Origin: Meghimatium bilineatum
Lineage: Eukaryota; Mollusca; Gastropoda; Stylommatophora; Philomycidae
Length of the DNA: 64,000 nucleotides
Reading direction: 5' to 3'
Assembly (NCBI GenBank): GCA_034231615.1
Contig: CM067306.1
Coordinates: forward strand, 30,946,617-31,010,616
In this document: one piece after another, positions 53,041-63,290 of the stretch
Layout: every line of letters starts with the position of its first letter
Numbering within the stretch: the first letter of the stretch is position 1
The notes under the pieces: model-generated
What the model saw: only the letters and a program-made list of their open reading frames with translations
The model's database searches: none
What the model was told of the DNA's origin: nothing
Translations under genes and position numbers: made by a program

Positions 53041-53879
53041 TGTGAAACCGATGAGTCCACAGGAACGTAAAATTGACGAGACTCGCCTTAAGGAAGGTTG
53101 AGTTCGGGGTTCTAATCCACCATCATTAAGAAAGAGAACTATGATATTAAAGCGCGTAAGCACTACCTTCTCCAATAAAGACATCTCAACTAAAACGTAA
53201 GCATGACCTGGATAGGGGGGGGGGGAGAGATATCATACGTTCGTCAAGAATGCGGCTTATATTGCTTTGCCGGTTTAAATCCAAGACTTCCACTGAGAAT
53301 ATACTTAGACAAGAATGTAACAGAGCCTAATAAGGAATAGTTAGGATTAGTTAACGGTAGGGGGCGAACATTGAAAACATGGTAATGAAGCTTTGCTAAT
53401 CTCAAATATGGTGGATTCGAAACAGGTTAAAAGGAGAGTAGAAACGGGTAAACTACTTTTAATGACACCAGGAAACTGCTAGCATCTAAACAAATCTCAA
53501 ATAATGAAAGATGTGAAACGAAGCTGATAGGAGGATATAAACTACTACATTCAAAACGGCTAAAAGTACTTTCGGTATGTGACTAAAATAACACAGAACT
53601 TTGATAATGTGTGTGAAGGGGTTTACATAGAATATATTGGTTAAGCGCTGTTGACGTAATCTGACGTTATACGGAAAACCGTGTAAACACATTTTTCAAA
53701 GTTGGGTATTATTTTAGTCACATGTCCAACTTTCATTGAAAACTACAGTGTTTTTTTTTTTTTTTTTTTTTTTTTTTTGTTCTGGAATATAATAGATACT
53801 TAATAATCGTAAACAATAGGACAGCGTAATTATCAATAAACCGTAAAGTTCATCTCTTGCCGTGTCCACAAGAGAGAAG
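53041..53879. other. No gene recognised; T28 run
   Basis: G run at 53215-53225 and a T run of about 29 at 53751-53779. No coding signal. Confidence 0.5.
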
Positions 53880-54410
53880 CAAAGAATTGTAATACGGTGA
53901 CATTTCAGAAATGGTTTTACCCATCTTTAGTACTAAATGTAATGTTCTGATTTAGGGATTTGAAGACCCCAACCTACCGCCTCATATCCACGGGCTTGCC
54001 ATCTACTAATTTTCTGTGGAATTATTAAAGCGTTGAACGTATTAGTTACGACAACCGAAGCCGGATGTGTCTGGTGCAAATAAAACAGTAGCACAACGCA
54101 TATGTTCTCTAGATTAGGGGTTTTAAACCCCTTTGGACTGTGACCTCATCTGTTGCCTAAACTTGATGCCTACAAACGGTTATTAAATTTATATTTAAGT
54201 CATCAAGTCTTTATAAGCTTTATCATAACTTTTGTTGTCTATCGTTCAAGTCGTCGCCACCTTCTTACGACACCCCACCAATTAAAAAGAATCTCTGTGT
54301 CCGGTTGAGAAGACTGATCAAGACCGCATCACGCTGGGAATCTTGTATTGCCATTGTCCAGCTACAAAATAAATTCAGCTGAAGTTTGAGACGAGCGGAG
54401 AAATAATTGT
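53880..54410 (+). mobile_element. SINE-A copy interrupted by a hAT-like element
   Basis: 53880-54115 has the outer block, the G-tract-type block (TTTAGTACTAAATGTAATG) and GATGTGTCTGGTGCAAATAA. 54116-54330 begins TTAGGGGTTTTAAACCCC and ends near GGTTGAGAAGACTGA, like hAT MITE ends. The SINE then resumes (ATTGCCATTGTCCAGCTACA, GAAGTTTGAGACGAGC). Confidence 0.5.
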
Positions 54411-54454
54411 GTAATCAGACTTTTCATGTTTTATCATTTTAACCAGCAATACGC

Positions 54455-54690
54455 ACTTCTTCTGCGTTCGTTCTCAAACTCCCGTAGACTAACTGGACGT
54501 AGTCCGGAGAAAGGTATGTGCTGTGTCATTGTTTACAGTTTGGCTGCAGTATTTGCGCCTTTAAATCTGACACATCCAACTTCAGCATAGCTTCTGGGTC
54601 TTTTTGACCGTATATGGGATAAACAACTCCACCACAAATTATCCTTAGTCGCCTCTTGCGACGTGCATTGCAGGTAACAGTATCACTATT
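54455..54690 (-). mobile_element. SINE-A long copy
   Basis: TTCTTCTGCGTTCGTTCTCA, TGGACGTAGTCCGGAGAAAG, TGACACATCCAACTTCAGC and CTTAGTCGCCTCTTGCGACG. Confidence 0.75.
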
Positions 54691-55294
54691 TTAAGAAAAT
54701 ATATACATTTTATGACGTGATATTTTAAATTTGACCGCGAATTTATCAATATGGCAACCTTGTTTAGCATGGTATTTCTGGGTCACTTTGACTTGCTATG
54801 TTGTGCAGGTATTTAATTCAAAACACAAACCTTATTAGTCGCCCCGTATGACATGCATGACGTGTTGCTATTCTTTGTTCGCATTTCGGACCGACAAGCT
54901 ACCTATAGACGACTCATAGAAAATTTCGTACAGACGTAACAGTGCGTACATACACCATGCAGCATAGAAATTGACAAATAAAACATTAACTCACTTGATA
55001 CACCCCTTCCCAAGAGCACTTGTTTGTTTACACAATAGGAAAAGGTTGCTATGCAAATCCTTGTTTTTATACATAGGGCTACACATCGGTCACAGAAGCA
55101 GACGTTACACTTGGCAGTGTCACAGACGTTTTTGTTGACATGGGGTAACTTCAAGTTGATCAGAAGTTCTCAAACTTGACGCTACTATTCACAGATTGTA
55201 CCACCTTATATTTATCTTAGACCTCCACAATTAAATATCACCAAGTACCGTCTCCGCAACAAAGTGTAGCTGCAGCAGACGTCGAATATCATAG
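54691..55294. other. No gene recognised
   Basis: 54760-54900 has another outer SINE-A-type block (TTATTAGTCGCCCCGTATGA, CATGCATGACGTGTTGCTAT). The Cys-rich minus frame at 54903-55154 has no recognised domain. Confidence 0.4.
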
Positions 55295-55425
55295 TCTCTT
55301 GACTTGGTGGTGCACTCTGGCAGACTGGTCTGTTCATCTCATGTTTCCCTCTCCAGTGTATCTCCACCTATCTCTTGCTCTCCTCCCCCTCCTCTACCTT
55401 CACTCTTCAGCAAAGTGTCATGTCA
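55295..55425. repeat. Interspersed repeat shared with 4760-4930
   Basis: GGTGGTGCACTCTGGCAGAC and CTCATGTTTCCCTCTC as at 4800-4870. Confidence 0.55.
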
Positions 55426-55429
55426 TGTC

Positions 55430-55555
55430 TTCTTCTTCAGCGTTCATTCTCAAACTCCCGTTGGATCTCATTTCTAGCAGGACCATGGTCCTACTAGATT
55501 TCCAGCAGGATGTAGTCCAGAGAGTGGAAATTCCCCGACACATCCGTCTTCGGCG
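55430..55555 (-). mobile_element. SINE-A copy
   Basis: TTCTTCTTCAGCGTTCATTC, TTTCCAGCAGGATGTAGTCC, then a deletion to CCCCGACACATCCGTCTTCG. Confidence 0.75.
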
Positions 55556-55649
55556 GCATGTCGTATGTCTAAAATTTGTATTTGTTTGATTTTATTTCTT
55601 TTAACAGTTTTTTTTAAAAATACACAGTATTGTCAAAATCTCTTTGTTG

Positions 55650-55930
55650 TTTTCTTCACTTTACACGAAGTTTTCCCTATTCTTCTAATATTACCACATC
55701 TCAAAGGCATCAACTTCGTCTGCTAGCTGTTTGTTCATTTTCAATGTTTCTGAGCCATACATTAATGTAGAGTAGATGAAGCATTTTATAATTCTAATGT
55801 TTAATTTGTATAGATGTCAATATTTTCCTCGTGTCATTTAAAGTACGTTTAGCCATTGATGTTCCCCTTTTAACTGTTTCACATCTACCATGAGTTGTGG
55901 TTATTTGCTCAATATATTGGTTAATGATCT
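55650..55930 (-). mobile_element. LINE fragment, RT C-terminal region
   Basis: The minus strand reads INQYIEQITTHGRCETVKRG, TSMAKRTLNDTRKILTS and LNIRIIKCFIYSTLMYGSET then DEVDAFEMWYYRRIGKTS, with frameshifts. Same family as 43385-43450. Confidence 0.75.
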
Positions 55931-55939
55931 ACTCGTGGT

Positions 55940-56123
55940 ATGAGGAGTGAATTAGCTTAGTTGATAATGAGCTTGCTTACTATTACCGTGTTACAGTGTG
56001 CCAGGTTCGACTCATCCAGTAGACCCAGCTGTAAATGGGTACCTGATTGAGTTGAATGGGTACAAATGGGTTGGAGAAGGTAAATACTGCACCATGTACT
56101 GAACTTGCCACCATGTTCTAGAC
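55940..56123 (+). mobile_element. SINE-C copy (tRNA-type)
   Basis: TAGCTTAGTTGATAATGAGC (A-box side), GTGCCAGGTTCGACTC (B box), then AATGGGTACCTGATTGAGTT. It is interrupted by the hAT MITE at 56124. Confidence 0.75.
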
Positions 56124-56317
56124 CAGGGGTCGGCAACATATGGCACGCGTGCCACATTTAGCACGCCAAGCAATTTCAAATGGCACTCAGACTCTTCACG
56201 TTTCCTGTATAAAGTTGATTATAAATCGATTAGCGCGGTTTCCTCGCTCATTTCGGCACTCTGCATAATTTGAAACCTTAAGTTGGCACACAGTTAGCAA
56301 AAGGTTGCCGACCCCTG
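56124..56317. mobile_element. hAT MITE with 8-bp TSD
   Basis: 194 bp, CAGGGGTCGGCAAC at the left and GTTGCCGACCCCTG at the right, a perfect 14-bp inverted repeat. Target duplication TTCTAGAC at 56116-56123 and 56318-56325. These ends and the 8-bp duplication are diagnostic of hAT. Confidence 0.95.
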
Positions 56318-56325
56318 TTCTAGAC

Positions 56326-56934
56326 ACCCTGTACTAAAGCTCATAAAACCTAATAGTTACTGCACATGAAGAGTTATCTTCATTTCCGACGGCAGGTTGA
56401 ATGCTGCCATGTGACCTACCCGCACTTGTAGTATATCTCAATGTATTTTTATATTTAGTACTTGTTTCTTTTAGTTTTGGTGTTTGTTTCCAGTTAAATA
56501 TACGTCCCGTTATTTATAACCATGGTTCTCAACGCTGGCCGTGTTGCCCTGTTCGTACATTTCGAGCCTCTATAAATAAGTTTGTTTTCTGATTGATTAA
56601 ATGACTGTGCTTGGAGGGATTTTGTTGGGATATCTGCGTCGACAGTAGTTGAATTCAATGAAGAGGTTTGTACTGAAAAGGGAATAACTTTCCTTTTGTG
56701 TGTATGGACACACGTATGTTAGGGAAAATGAAAGATCAGACAGACTTGCTAGCGTTGTTACAGTGAGAAGTGGTGATTTGTTGCTAAATTTTGAATGCAA
56801 TCAAGTAGGTATACCAGATGCAAGGTAATATACATAATATTCGATAATATACATGCCTTCAATGTATATGGCTAGAATGGATGGTCTTTGGGGTTACGCC
56901 TGAGGTTTCAAGAAACGATCGGCATATTGGAATG
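56326..56934. other. No gene recognised
   Basis: No domain or repeat family seen. Confidence 0.45.
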
Positions 56935-57060
56935 AAGAGTTACCGACCAACTCAGAACAGGAATTGTAAGCTACTACATGCTGAAGGAAATACTGAATAT
57001 GAGAACGGAGCATCTATGATCGTAACCAGAGTATCATGATAAGGATCTGGTGACTAACAA
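56935..57060. mobile_element. Short retroposon, related to 24867-25085
   Basis: CAACTCAGAACAGGAATTGT, TACTACATGCTG, GAACGGAGCATCTATG and AGAGTATCATGATAAGGATC. No TSD found. 57061-57300 is unrecognised. Confidence 0.55.
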
Positions 57061-57301
57061 TTCTCTTCATTTGAGTAATGTGAAGACTAATATTCCTTCT
57101 AATGTTCTTCTCATTTGAGCAAATCTGAAGAGTTCGCCCATGCTTTATGTGCGCGGATAATACTTTTCGTGAGCTGTACCTTCTAACGCAGTGCGCGGCC
57201 GAACACCAGGTGCGCTCATTAAATGGAATTTTAGACAGAGAACTTATCGATGACCGTTTGACGTATAAAATATCTCTGCAGAGACAGTAAACAAGCCTTC
57301 A

Positions 57302-57452
57302 TTCATTATGTTTTTGGATTATTTTTGTGTTTTCCATTGGTCACTATTTATATACTTGGAAGCGCACGTCAAAAAAACAAAAACCAAAGCGATTCCAAGT
57401 ATATAAATATTGCAGGATTGAAATTTAAAAAATTACAACAATAATCAGAAAC
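57302..57452. mobile_element. FB foldback MITE
   Basis: Left arm TTCATTCATTATGTTTTTGG to ATTTATATACTTGGAAGCGC; right arm GCGATTCCAAGTATATAAAT to AACAAATGAATGCGTTTC is its inverted copy. About 70-bp arms, spacer of about 20 bp. Best copy of the family. Confidence 0.8.
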
Positions 57453-57514
57453 GTAACAAATGAATGCGTTTCGATGCGGAAGTTGTCTATACCGCAAACG
57501 GTCATGATCTGTCA

Positions 57515-57830
57515 CCAGTGTCGGATTTACCTATAAGCTAAACAGCTATAGCTTAGCGCCCCCAAAAATGTTTTTATTTCACTATCTATATATTCTTAAT
57601 CGTTAAAGGGCCCCATATCTCAAATAGATTAGGGCCCCATATCTCAAATAGCTTAGGGTTCCATATTTCAAATAGCTTAGGGCCCCATATCTCAAATAGC
57701 TTAGGGTTCCATATCTCACATAGCTTAGGGTTCCATATCTCAAATAGCTTAGGGTTCTATATCTCAAATAGCTTAGGGTTCCATATCTCAAATAGCTTAG
57801 GGCCCTATCAAGTCTAAATCCGGTCCTGCC
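57515..57830. mobile_element. hAT-like element with internal minisatellite
   Basis: Left GTGTCGGATTTACCTATAAG, right TCAAGTCTAAATCCGGTCCT: weakly inverted ends (GGATTTA / TAAATCC). The interior is the 24-bp array at 57607-57802. Confidence 0.5.
57607..57802. repeat. Minisatellite, 24 bp x 8
   Basis: Units AGGGCCCCATATCTCAAATA then GCTT at 24-bp spacing from 57607. The minus frame gives an 8-residue YLRYGTLS repeat; not a gene. Confidence 0.93.
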
Positions 57831-58239
57831 TGTCACTGTTTTATCCTCGAAATCAGAACTGTGCCCTCATAGACCATCAATATTGAGATCCCCTTTAGAA
57901 TGACGACGTATCAAATTTCAGGTAACTAAAGACATTCTTTCACAGTTGCCAAGAGCAGGTTGGTAGGCGGAAAGTAACATTTCAATTAGAGCATGACTTC
58001 CTAAATTTCCACCTTAAGGTGACATATAAGAGTATGCAGTTCCACACTGAAAATACCTGAGATTCTTTATGTGCACAGGTCGTAGACTATCCCACCCTAT
58101 CTAAGGATGTCTATGTTGAACTCTATATGACAGTTTTATTTCTATATGCATATTCGAATGTCAGTCCTTTGTTATATACAGTCCCCTGAAGTTTCGTGTC
58201 AGTGATTCTAGTTATAGATGTGAGATCTTGAAAGAAATA
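57831..58239. other. No gene recognised
   Basis: No coding or repeat signal seen. Confidence 0.45.
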
Positions 58240-58410
58240 GAGTGGAATCCCGTTATAACAACTTGGTCCGGACCGACACAAAATGTATGTGATTATAGAA
58301 GTTTGCTATATACAGTATACTCAATATAAAATAAATGTAACTGGGGATTTTGAAAAGTGTTATATATGAAAATTTGCTATAAAGGGATGTGATGTAGATG
58401 GATTCCACTG
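58240..58410. mobile_element. pogo/mariner-like MITE
   Basis: 171 bp between TA dinucleotides; GAGTGGAATCCCGTTATAAC left and GATTCCACTG right. Same family as 12134 and 63505. Confidence 0.8.
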
Positions 58411-58489
58411 TATTTGATAGCTTGTTGGAGAATGAAAATTCACTGTGTGAATCAGTAGTTCAGAGATAAATCACCGCTGTCTCAATACA

Positions 58490-59300
58490 CCGCCATTATA
58501 CTCAATAGAAAGTGCAGGCAATACGTCCCTGTGAGCGTGAATGCTGAGGTCAAAGCACTCATTTGCGAACATGCCGACGACGCAGATGTGATTTACACGG
58601 ACGGGTCGGTTATTCGTCACCACAGATGTGATTTACACGGACGGGTCGGTTATTCGTCACCACAGATGTGATTTACACGGACGGGTCGGTTATTCGTCAC
58701 CACAGATGCGCTTGGACCTTTACTGTCAGATCACACGGAACAGCAGCGGAGCCTTTACCGCAAGAACAAGCAGTCTCACAATGGAAGTATTTGTCGTAAC
58801 GCATGCACTTAACTGGCTGGAATTGCAAGCATATTCCCATGCGTGCTTGCTAAGTAACACAATAAATATGATTCAGACACTCAAAACAGGTCATGTAATT
58901 AGGAGATGGGTGGAGTCATTGGAGAGAGCTAGAATGCGGGTATCACTATGGAAAGTAATCATTATCTTTGTCCCCAGACACGCGGGCGTGGAGGAAAACG
59001 AACAGGCCGACAAATTAGCTAGCCATGCTACCATAACAGATAGCCTATGAACCCAGCGGAAATATTCATTGCTCTTCGTAAGTCCGCACGATCAGAGGAT
59101 TTTGAGATGAATGAGCATGGGTATGCGCGATTTGGGATGCAGATGGGCGTGACCCATAGAGTACAAAGGCAACGATTTTTTAAAAAGAGCAATGAATCAA
59201 CGTAGAACCGGAACCATCAGCCGTGATTCCCTGAGAGATATACTGAAGCGGAGATCTGAGCGCATATGGACATGTCCGGTGGGCGAGGAAGATAATAACT
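58490..59300 (+). mobile_element. LINE fragment with RNase H
   Basis: Reads DVIYTDGSV (catalytic Asp motif), then SLTMEVFVVTHALNWLELQA, VIIIFVPRHAGVEENEQADK and LASHA, and finally RDILKRRSERIWTCPVGEED. Same family as 34928-36050 on the other strand. The Asp motif is triplicated out of frame, so the enzyme is dead. Confidence 0.87.
58583..58702. repeat. Tandem triplication, 40 bp x 3, of the RNase H Asp motif
   Basis: CAGATGTGATTTACACGGAC then GGGTCGGTTATTCGTCACCA at 58583, 58623 and 58663, identical. 40 is not a multiple of 3, so each copy shifts the frame. Confidence 0.96.
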
Positions 59301-59389
59301 AATACAGAATACCTAATCACCGCTGTCTGAAAATAATTCAACACTCGAAACGCGATGGCTGAAGTAACACAGCAAGTAACTAAACAAAC

Positions 59390-59481
59390 TGAAATATGTA
59401 TAAGTGTTACTAGTCTGTAAACGGAATATACTAGCAACGAGACATTGCGATAAACGACGTTTCGACTAGAAGCCTTCATTG
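59390..59481 (-). other. Hammerhead-like hairpin motif and downstream block
   Basis: Minus strand 59481-59455: CAATGAAGGCT, loop TCT, AGTCGAAACGTCG; GGCT/AGTC pairs with one G-U. The following TCTCGTTGCTAGTATATTCC and AACACTTATACATATTT blocks are shared with 60060-60134. Confidence 0.5.
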
Positions 59482-59929
59482 GGACGAGTGACACGATAGA
59501 CATAATACTTTACATACAAATACACACATAGTTCAACGACGGTAGGAGGAAAAGATTAAAGCATGGTAGAAAACATGTCAAGGGAAATAAAAAAAATAAA
59601 AAGGAGAGATAACGTCCTGTGAGGTTTGAGGAGAAGAACATAGCAGGAGAGCGCTTTAATGTCTCATTCATTCTTTCCTCTTTCCTTATAATTGTCCTGT
59701 CCACTTCACTCGCTTTCCTTGAAATACCCTTCTCCTATCATGTTTCAATCTTTCCCACCTGTAATCCACTCATCATTTGTGCATTTGTATGTAAAGTATG
59801 CTGTCTGTCGGTCAGGAGTGTAGATACATTTTTAGTAAGTAGATGGCTTTAATCCAATAAAACCGTTATTCGCCCATTTTCGTGTGTGAGTCCCTCTGTT
59901 TGATAAGAAATGTGATGACCTTTTTCGTT
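59482..59929. other. No gene recognised
   Basis: No domain or named repeat seen. Confidence 0.45.
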
Positions 59930-60022
59930 AAGGGATGCGTATTGCCCATTTATTGACTAAATTCCTAATACCAAACGTAATGTTCTGATTTACTGGGGGG
60001 GGGGGGGGGGGGGGGGGGGTAA
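59930..60022. repeat. G-tract repeat family with G23 run
   Basis: AAATTCCTAATACCAAACGT, AATGTTCTGATTTACT, then a G run of about 23. Confidence 0.6.
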
Positions 60023-60059
60023 TTTTTGTATTTGCAAGTCCAGTTCTCACTTCTATAGT

Positions 60060-60161
60060 TAAAATGAATATAAATATGTGTAAGTGTTATCAATATTAGT
60101 AAATAAAATAACTAGCAACTAGACAGCGACAGGCGACGTTTAGACTAAAAGCCTTCATCAG
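60060..60161 (-). other. Hammerhead-like hairpin motif and downstream block
   Basis: Minus strand from 60161: TCTGATGAAGGCT, loop TTT, AGTCTAAACGTCG. Intact TGATGA and a paired stem; GAAAC is changed to TAAAC. Shares its downstream block with 59390-59455. Confidence 0.5.
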
Positions 60162-60890
60162 AACAAAAGATAAACGAAATAAATTTGCCTTGTGTTACCC
60201 CAGTACATTTCCAGTTTCGAGTTGTTTCGCGACACAGGAGCTTTATCTCTTCCATAGTCTCATTTGTGTATGTACGTGCCTTATCTATTCGTATCATGGA
60301 TTAATTTGTTTCGTGAATATTCAACTTTTCCCACATAGGAAGTAACATGCTTGACATAGACCGTGAATCAAAACATTGACTTCTATGCTTTGTCAAACTG
60401 TGTCATGGTATGTTTATTCTTGGTCATTGCAACCGGAAAAAGATGTGTCAACTAGAAAAGTAATTATAAGAAACCAAATTGTGCATTTATACGTATCTGA
60501 CGTTATAATTGACTATGCTAGGTTGCGACATAACTTTTGTCTGAGTGCATGGGGCAGAAATACAATTAATGAAATTGTTGTAGCAATCACCTATCCGTCT
60601 TTCAAGACGATAGTACTATTTTATGCTATAGTAACTGCAATCTACAACCTATAGTGATAATGGATGTGACTCACAAGACCAATCTGAACCTCAAAGAGTC
60701 TTCGACAATATGTACAAGTAATCACATGCCCGCTTGTACCATTAAGTGCTGTTGTATTTTTTAAAAAAAACCGATTTTAGTTCATTTTGCGTTCTTAATT
60801 TCAAGAGTTATTTCCCTGTAAATCAGCACATTTATCTCTCTGCCTAGTGAAAATCAGTAGCGCCACTTATTTGTTTTGCGCATGTAGTCT
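60162..60890. other. No gene recognised
   Basis: The 92-residue plus frame at 60376-60654 has no recognised domain and no splice or repeat support. Confidence 0.45.
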
Positions 60891-60990
60891 CGATAAAGGC
60901 ATTTTGGTCGAAACATCGATTTGTGTGTTATTATGTGTGTCATTAGTCATTAGCAAAACTTCAGTACCCTGTTCCAAGCTTTGCCTGTTG
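60891..60990 (+). other. Hammerhead-like hairpin motif and downstream block
   Basis: CGATAAAGGCA, loop TTTT, GGTCGAAACATCG, then TTGTGTGTTATTATGTGTG and TCATTAGCAAAACTTCAGTA, which parallels 52297-52360 after the Penelope-like element. Confidence 0.5.
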
Positions 60991-61687
60991 GAGTTTTGTT
61001 TTTCTGCAGCGATATCATATTATCGTAAATCAGATGTTTATCGATTGATCCACGAATTTATTCTCAGTTTCCGATAATTAAAAAAGCCTGGCATATAACC
61101 TACATACGGGCCAATGAACACTAAATTATTTCGTTTTCCGGAATAATCATGCTAATGAATGGATGTTATCGGTTATTGCATGATTCTGTTCTAACCAGTC
61201 TGTGTGCACAACTGCAGTTGTGTGACCTCTTATCAAAGTACCGGTACATGAGTGTTTTTGGGTTTTTTTACCACGTGAATATGAGTCAACACTTGTTAGC
61301 TATTTTATTGCACTGTTCTTTCAATGCCTCTGGTTATTGGGTTAAATTGGAAACTAATCACGTCCCTAGGGGCCTATGTAAGAAACCAGAACTTGGGTTT
61401 TAGTACTAGGAATTTAGCCAAATGCAGGGTTAAACAACACCCCCCCCTCTTCCTCCCCCCGCCCTTTAAAAAAAGTTCCCGTTAAAGACTTTAGAAGAAA
61501 TAAAAGATTTTAAAATCATCAAAAATGAAAATGAATTGTGCACGAAAATAAGAGAATGATACATTTTTTAAAGGTAGCATCCATTCCCCCCCCCCCCCCC
61601 CTTGTCCACTTATTTAATACGTGTCTACAGTCCTAAATGTAATGAAGTTTTGCTAATCACTGAAAACACACTGGGAAACGCTAGTCG
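60991..61687. other. Unrecognised, with two G/C-tract repeats
   Basis: 61405-61500 (TTTTAGTACTAGGAATTTAG then C runs) and 61565-61650 (C16, then AATACGTGTCTACAGTCCTA) belong to the G-tract family. No gene. Confidence 0.5.
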
Positions 61688-61713
61688 GTGTTTCGACTAC
61701 AATATCTTTATCA
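61688..61713 (-). other. Hammerhead-like hairpin motif (minus)
   Basis: The minus strand reads TTGATAAAGATATTGTAGTC then GAAACACC; the stem is weak (GAT/GTC-type pairs). Confidence 0.4.
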
Positions 61714-61812
61714 AGAACACATAGCATATGATGGCACTTTCCACGCTCATGTGACAGATCACCATATTCCAAATCAAATGTTTACTCAAATACTCAATAT
61801 TTACAGTATTCT

Positions 61813-61862
61813 CTCTCCCCCCCCCCCCTTCCCACGACACACACACACACACACACACAATT
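61813..61862. repeat. C-run and CA microsatellite
   Basis: C run, then about eleven CA units. Confidence 0.9.
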
Positions 61863-61949
61863 CATAACGGTTTACATTAATGACCTACAATAAATAAAAA
61901 TTAAGTATTCATTAAATGACAAATATTATTACTGACTGCTCTCCTTTTG

Positions 61950-62201
61950 TTCATTTCTTGTTCAATGTTCATTTCTTGTTCAATGTTCATTTCTTGTTCA
62001 ATGTTCATTTCTTGTTCAATGTTCATTTCTTGTTCAATGTTCATTTCTTGTTCAATGTTCATTTCTTGTTCAATGTTCATTTCTTGTTCAATGTTCATTT
62101 CTTGTTCAATGTTCATTTCTTGTTCAATGTTCATTTCTTGTTCAATGTTCATTTCTTGTTCAATGTTCATTTCTTGTTCAATGTTCATTTCTTGTTCAAT
62201 G
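61950..62201. repeat. Perfect minisatellite, 18 bp x 14
   Basis: TTCATTTCTTGTTCAATG repeated 14 times (252 bp) with no substitution seen. Six codons per unit, open in frames of both strands (NIEQEM-type and FNVHFL-type repeats); not a gene. It lies at the 3' end of the adjacent LINE. Confidence 0.97.
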
Positions 62202-62205
62202 TTCT

Positions 62206-62830
62206 TTTCAGAACGTTGTCCTGACTTCACCATGTAAGCCCCTTGGCAAGCTGCCTAGCTTCTTCTAGTGTCATGTTCAGGTTTTCGATGTCCTTTGCCC
62301 ATCGTAGTCTTGGTCTGCCTCTCGTTCTCTTTCTAGGCGCTTCACCCTGTTTGATTAATCTTTCTAAACAAGTGTGTCTCTTTATATATCCGAAATGTGT
62401 TATCTTGCGTTTTTTTAAAGTTCTTCTTCGTCGTTCTTCAGTCTGATATCAGGTTACAGCGTTATTTTGTTTTTGTTCTTTTAAAAAAAAATAGTTTTCA
62501 GGAGCCAGTTTTCTTCCATGTTCAGGTCTTGCAGACGTCTGCGTTGGTTTGTATTTCTGTCTGACATTCTTAGGATCATTCTATACTATTTCATTTCGAA
62601 TGCCGATATTTTCTTTTCTATTTAAGATGACATTGCCCACATCTCATAATCATATGTTTCACTGGAAAAATATAGGATCTTAATAGTTGCAACTTTGATT
62701 TTCTGTTTGCCCCTTGCCATAGATTTTTCATCTGGGATGTTTTTATTACAATAGCTGAGTGTGTTTCGAAAAGTTTGTTTGTTACATGGGGGATTAAAGC
62801 CTCTTCTCGCGGCACGACCATTTCAACATA
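62206..62830 (-). mobile_element. LINE 3' portion with tandem tail
   Basis: In minus order: MKNLWQGANRKSKLQLLRSY (after the RT core), ECQTEIQTNADVCKT, then the C-terminal LNMTLEEARQLAK block near 62245-62290, ending at the 18-bp array. An insertion of about 60 bp with an A-rich run sits at 62425-62490. Same family as 31711-32010. Confidence 0.8.
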
Positions 62831-63089
62831 AGACTGAAGTCCTTGTTGGTTGTATTTGGGCCGAGTGTTTCGAGAAGTGCTTGCTCACGATACTGAAACA
62901 TATCTTTAGATACAGGGATACACTACGAGATATGTGACACGTCATCGTAAATGTAAGACATTTAAAACAGAAACCTATCTGGAGTTACGTTACAGTTCCA
63001 TAAGTTTTCTATATATTTTTGAAATATACTGGTAAAAATTTGTCAAACTGGTTCTGATGTCCTGGAGACATTTTCACAAAGTCTGATTC
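62831..63089. other. No gene recognised
   Basis: No named repeat or coding signal. Confidence 0.45.
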
Positions 63090-63290
63090 TGTAGCAAGGT
63101 GGTACTGAGCGTATGTTGAACACCCAAGGTGCCAAGTTCAAACCCCGCCACGGGCAACTGTGCATCCTGACCGATCACACACTTAAAGTCGATTTACTGA
63201 ACGTATTTATATTAACTAGAAAATTACCACAGCCAAACAATGTGCCGGGTTGATTGCTATGTCCTAAATAGAATATGCCACCAAGAAAAT
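63090..63290 (+). mobile_element. SINE-B copy
   Basis: GTAGCAAGGTGGTACTGAGC (A-box side), CCAAGTTCAAACCCCG (B box), GGGCAACTGTGCATCCTGAC and AATAGAATATGCCACCAAG. Confidence 0.78.

Noticed and set aside
53046-53072. Hammerhead ribozyme candidate CCGATGAGTCCACAGGAACG
   Set aside because: CTGATGA reads CCGATGA, and GAAA reads GTAA; the stem has only three sure pairs, and similar text at 30390 and 40690 belongs to a foldback MITE. Kept apart from the stronger motif family.
60376-60654. 92-residue open frame
   Set aside because: No domain, no homology I recognise, and length within chance for AT-rich DNA.
61901-62237. Coiled-coil-like NIEQEM repeat protein
   Set aside because: Pure translation of an 18-bp perfect array next to a LINE tail.
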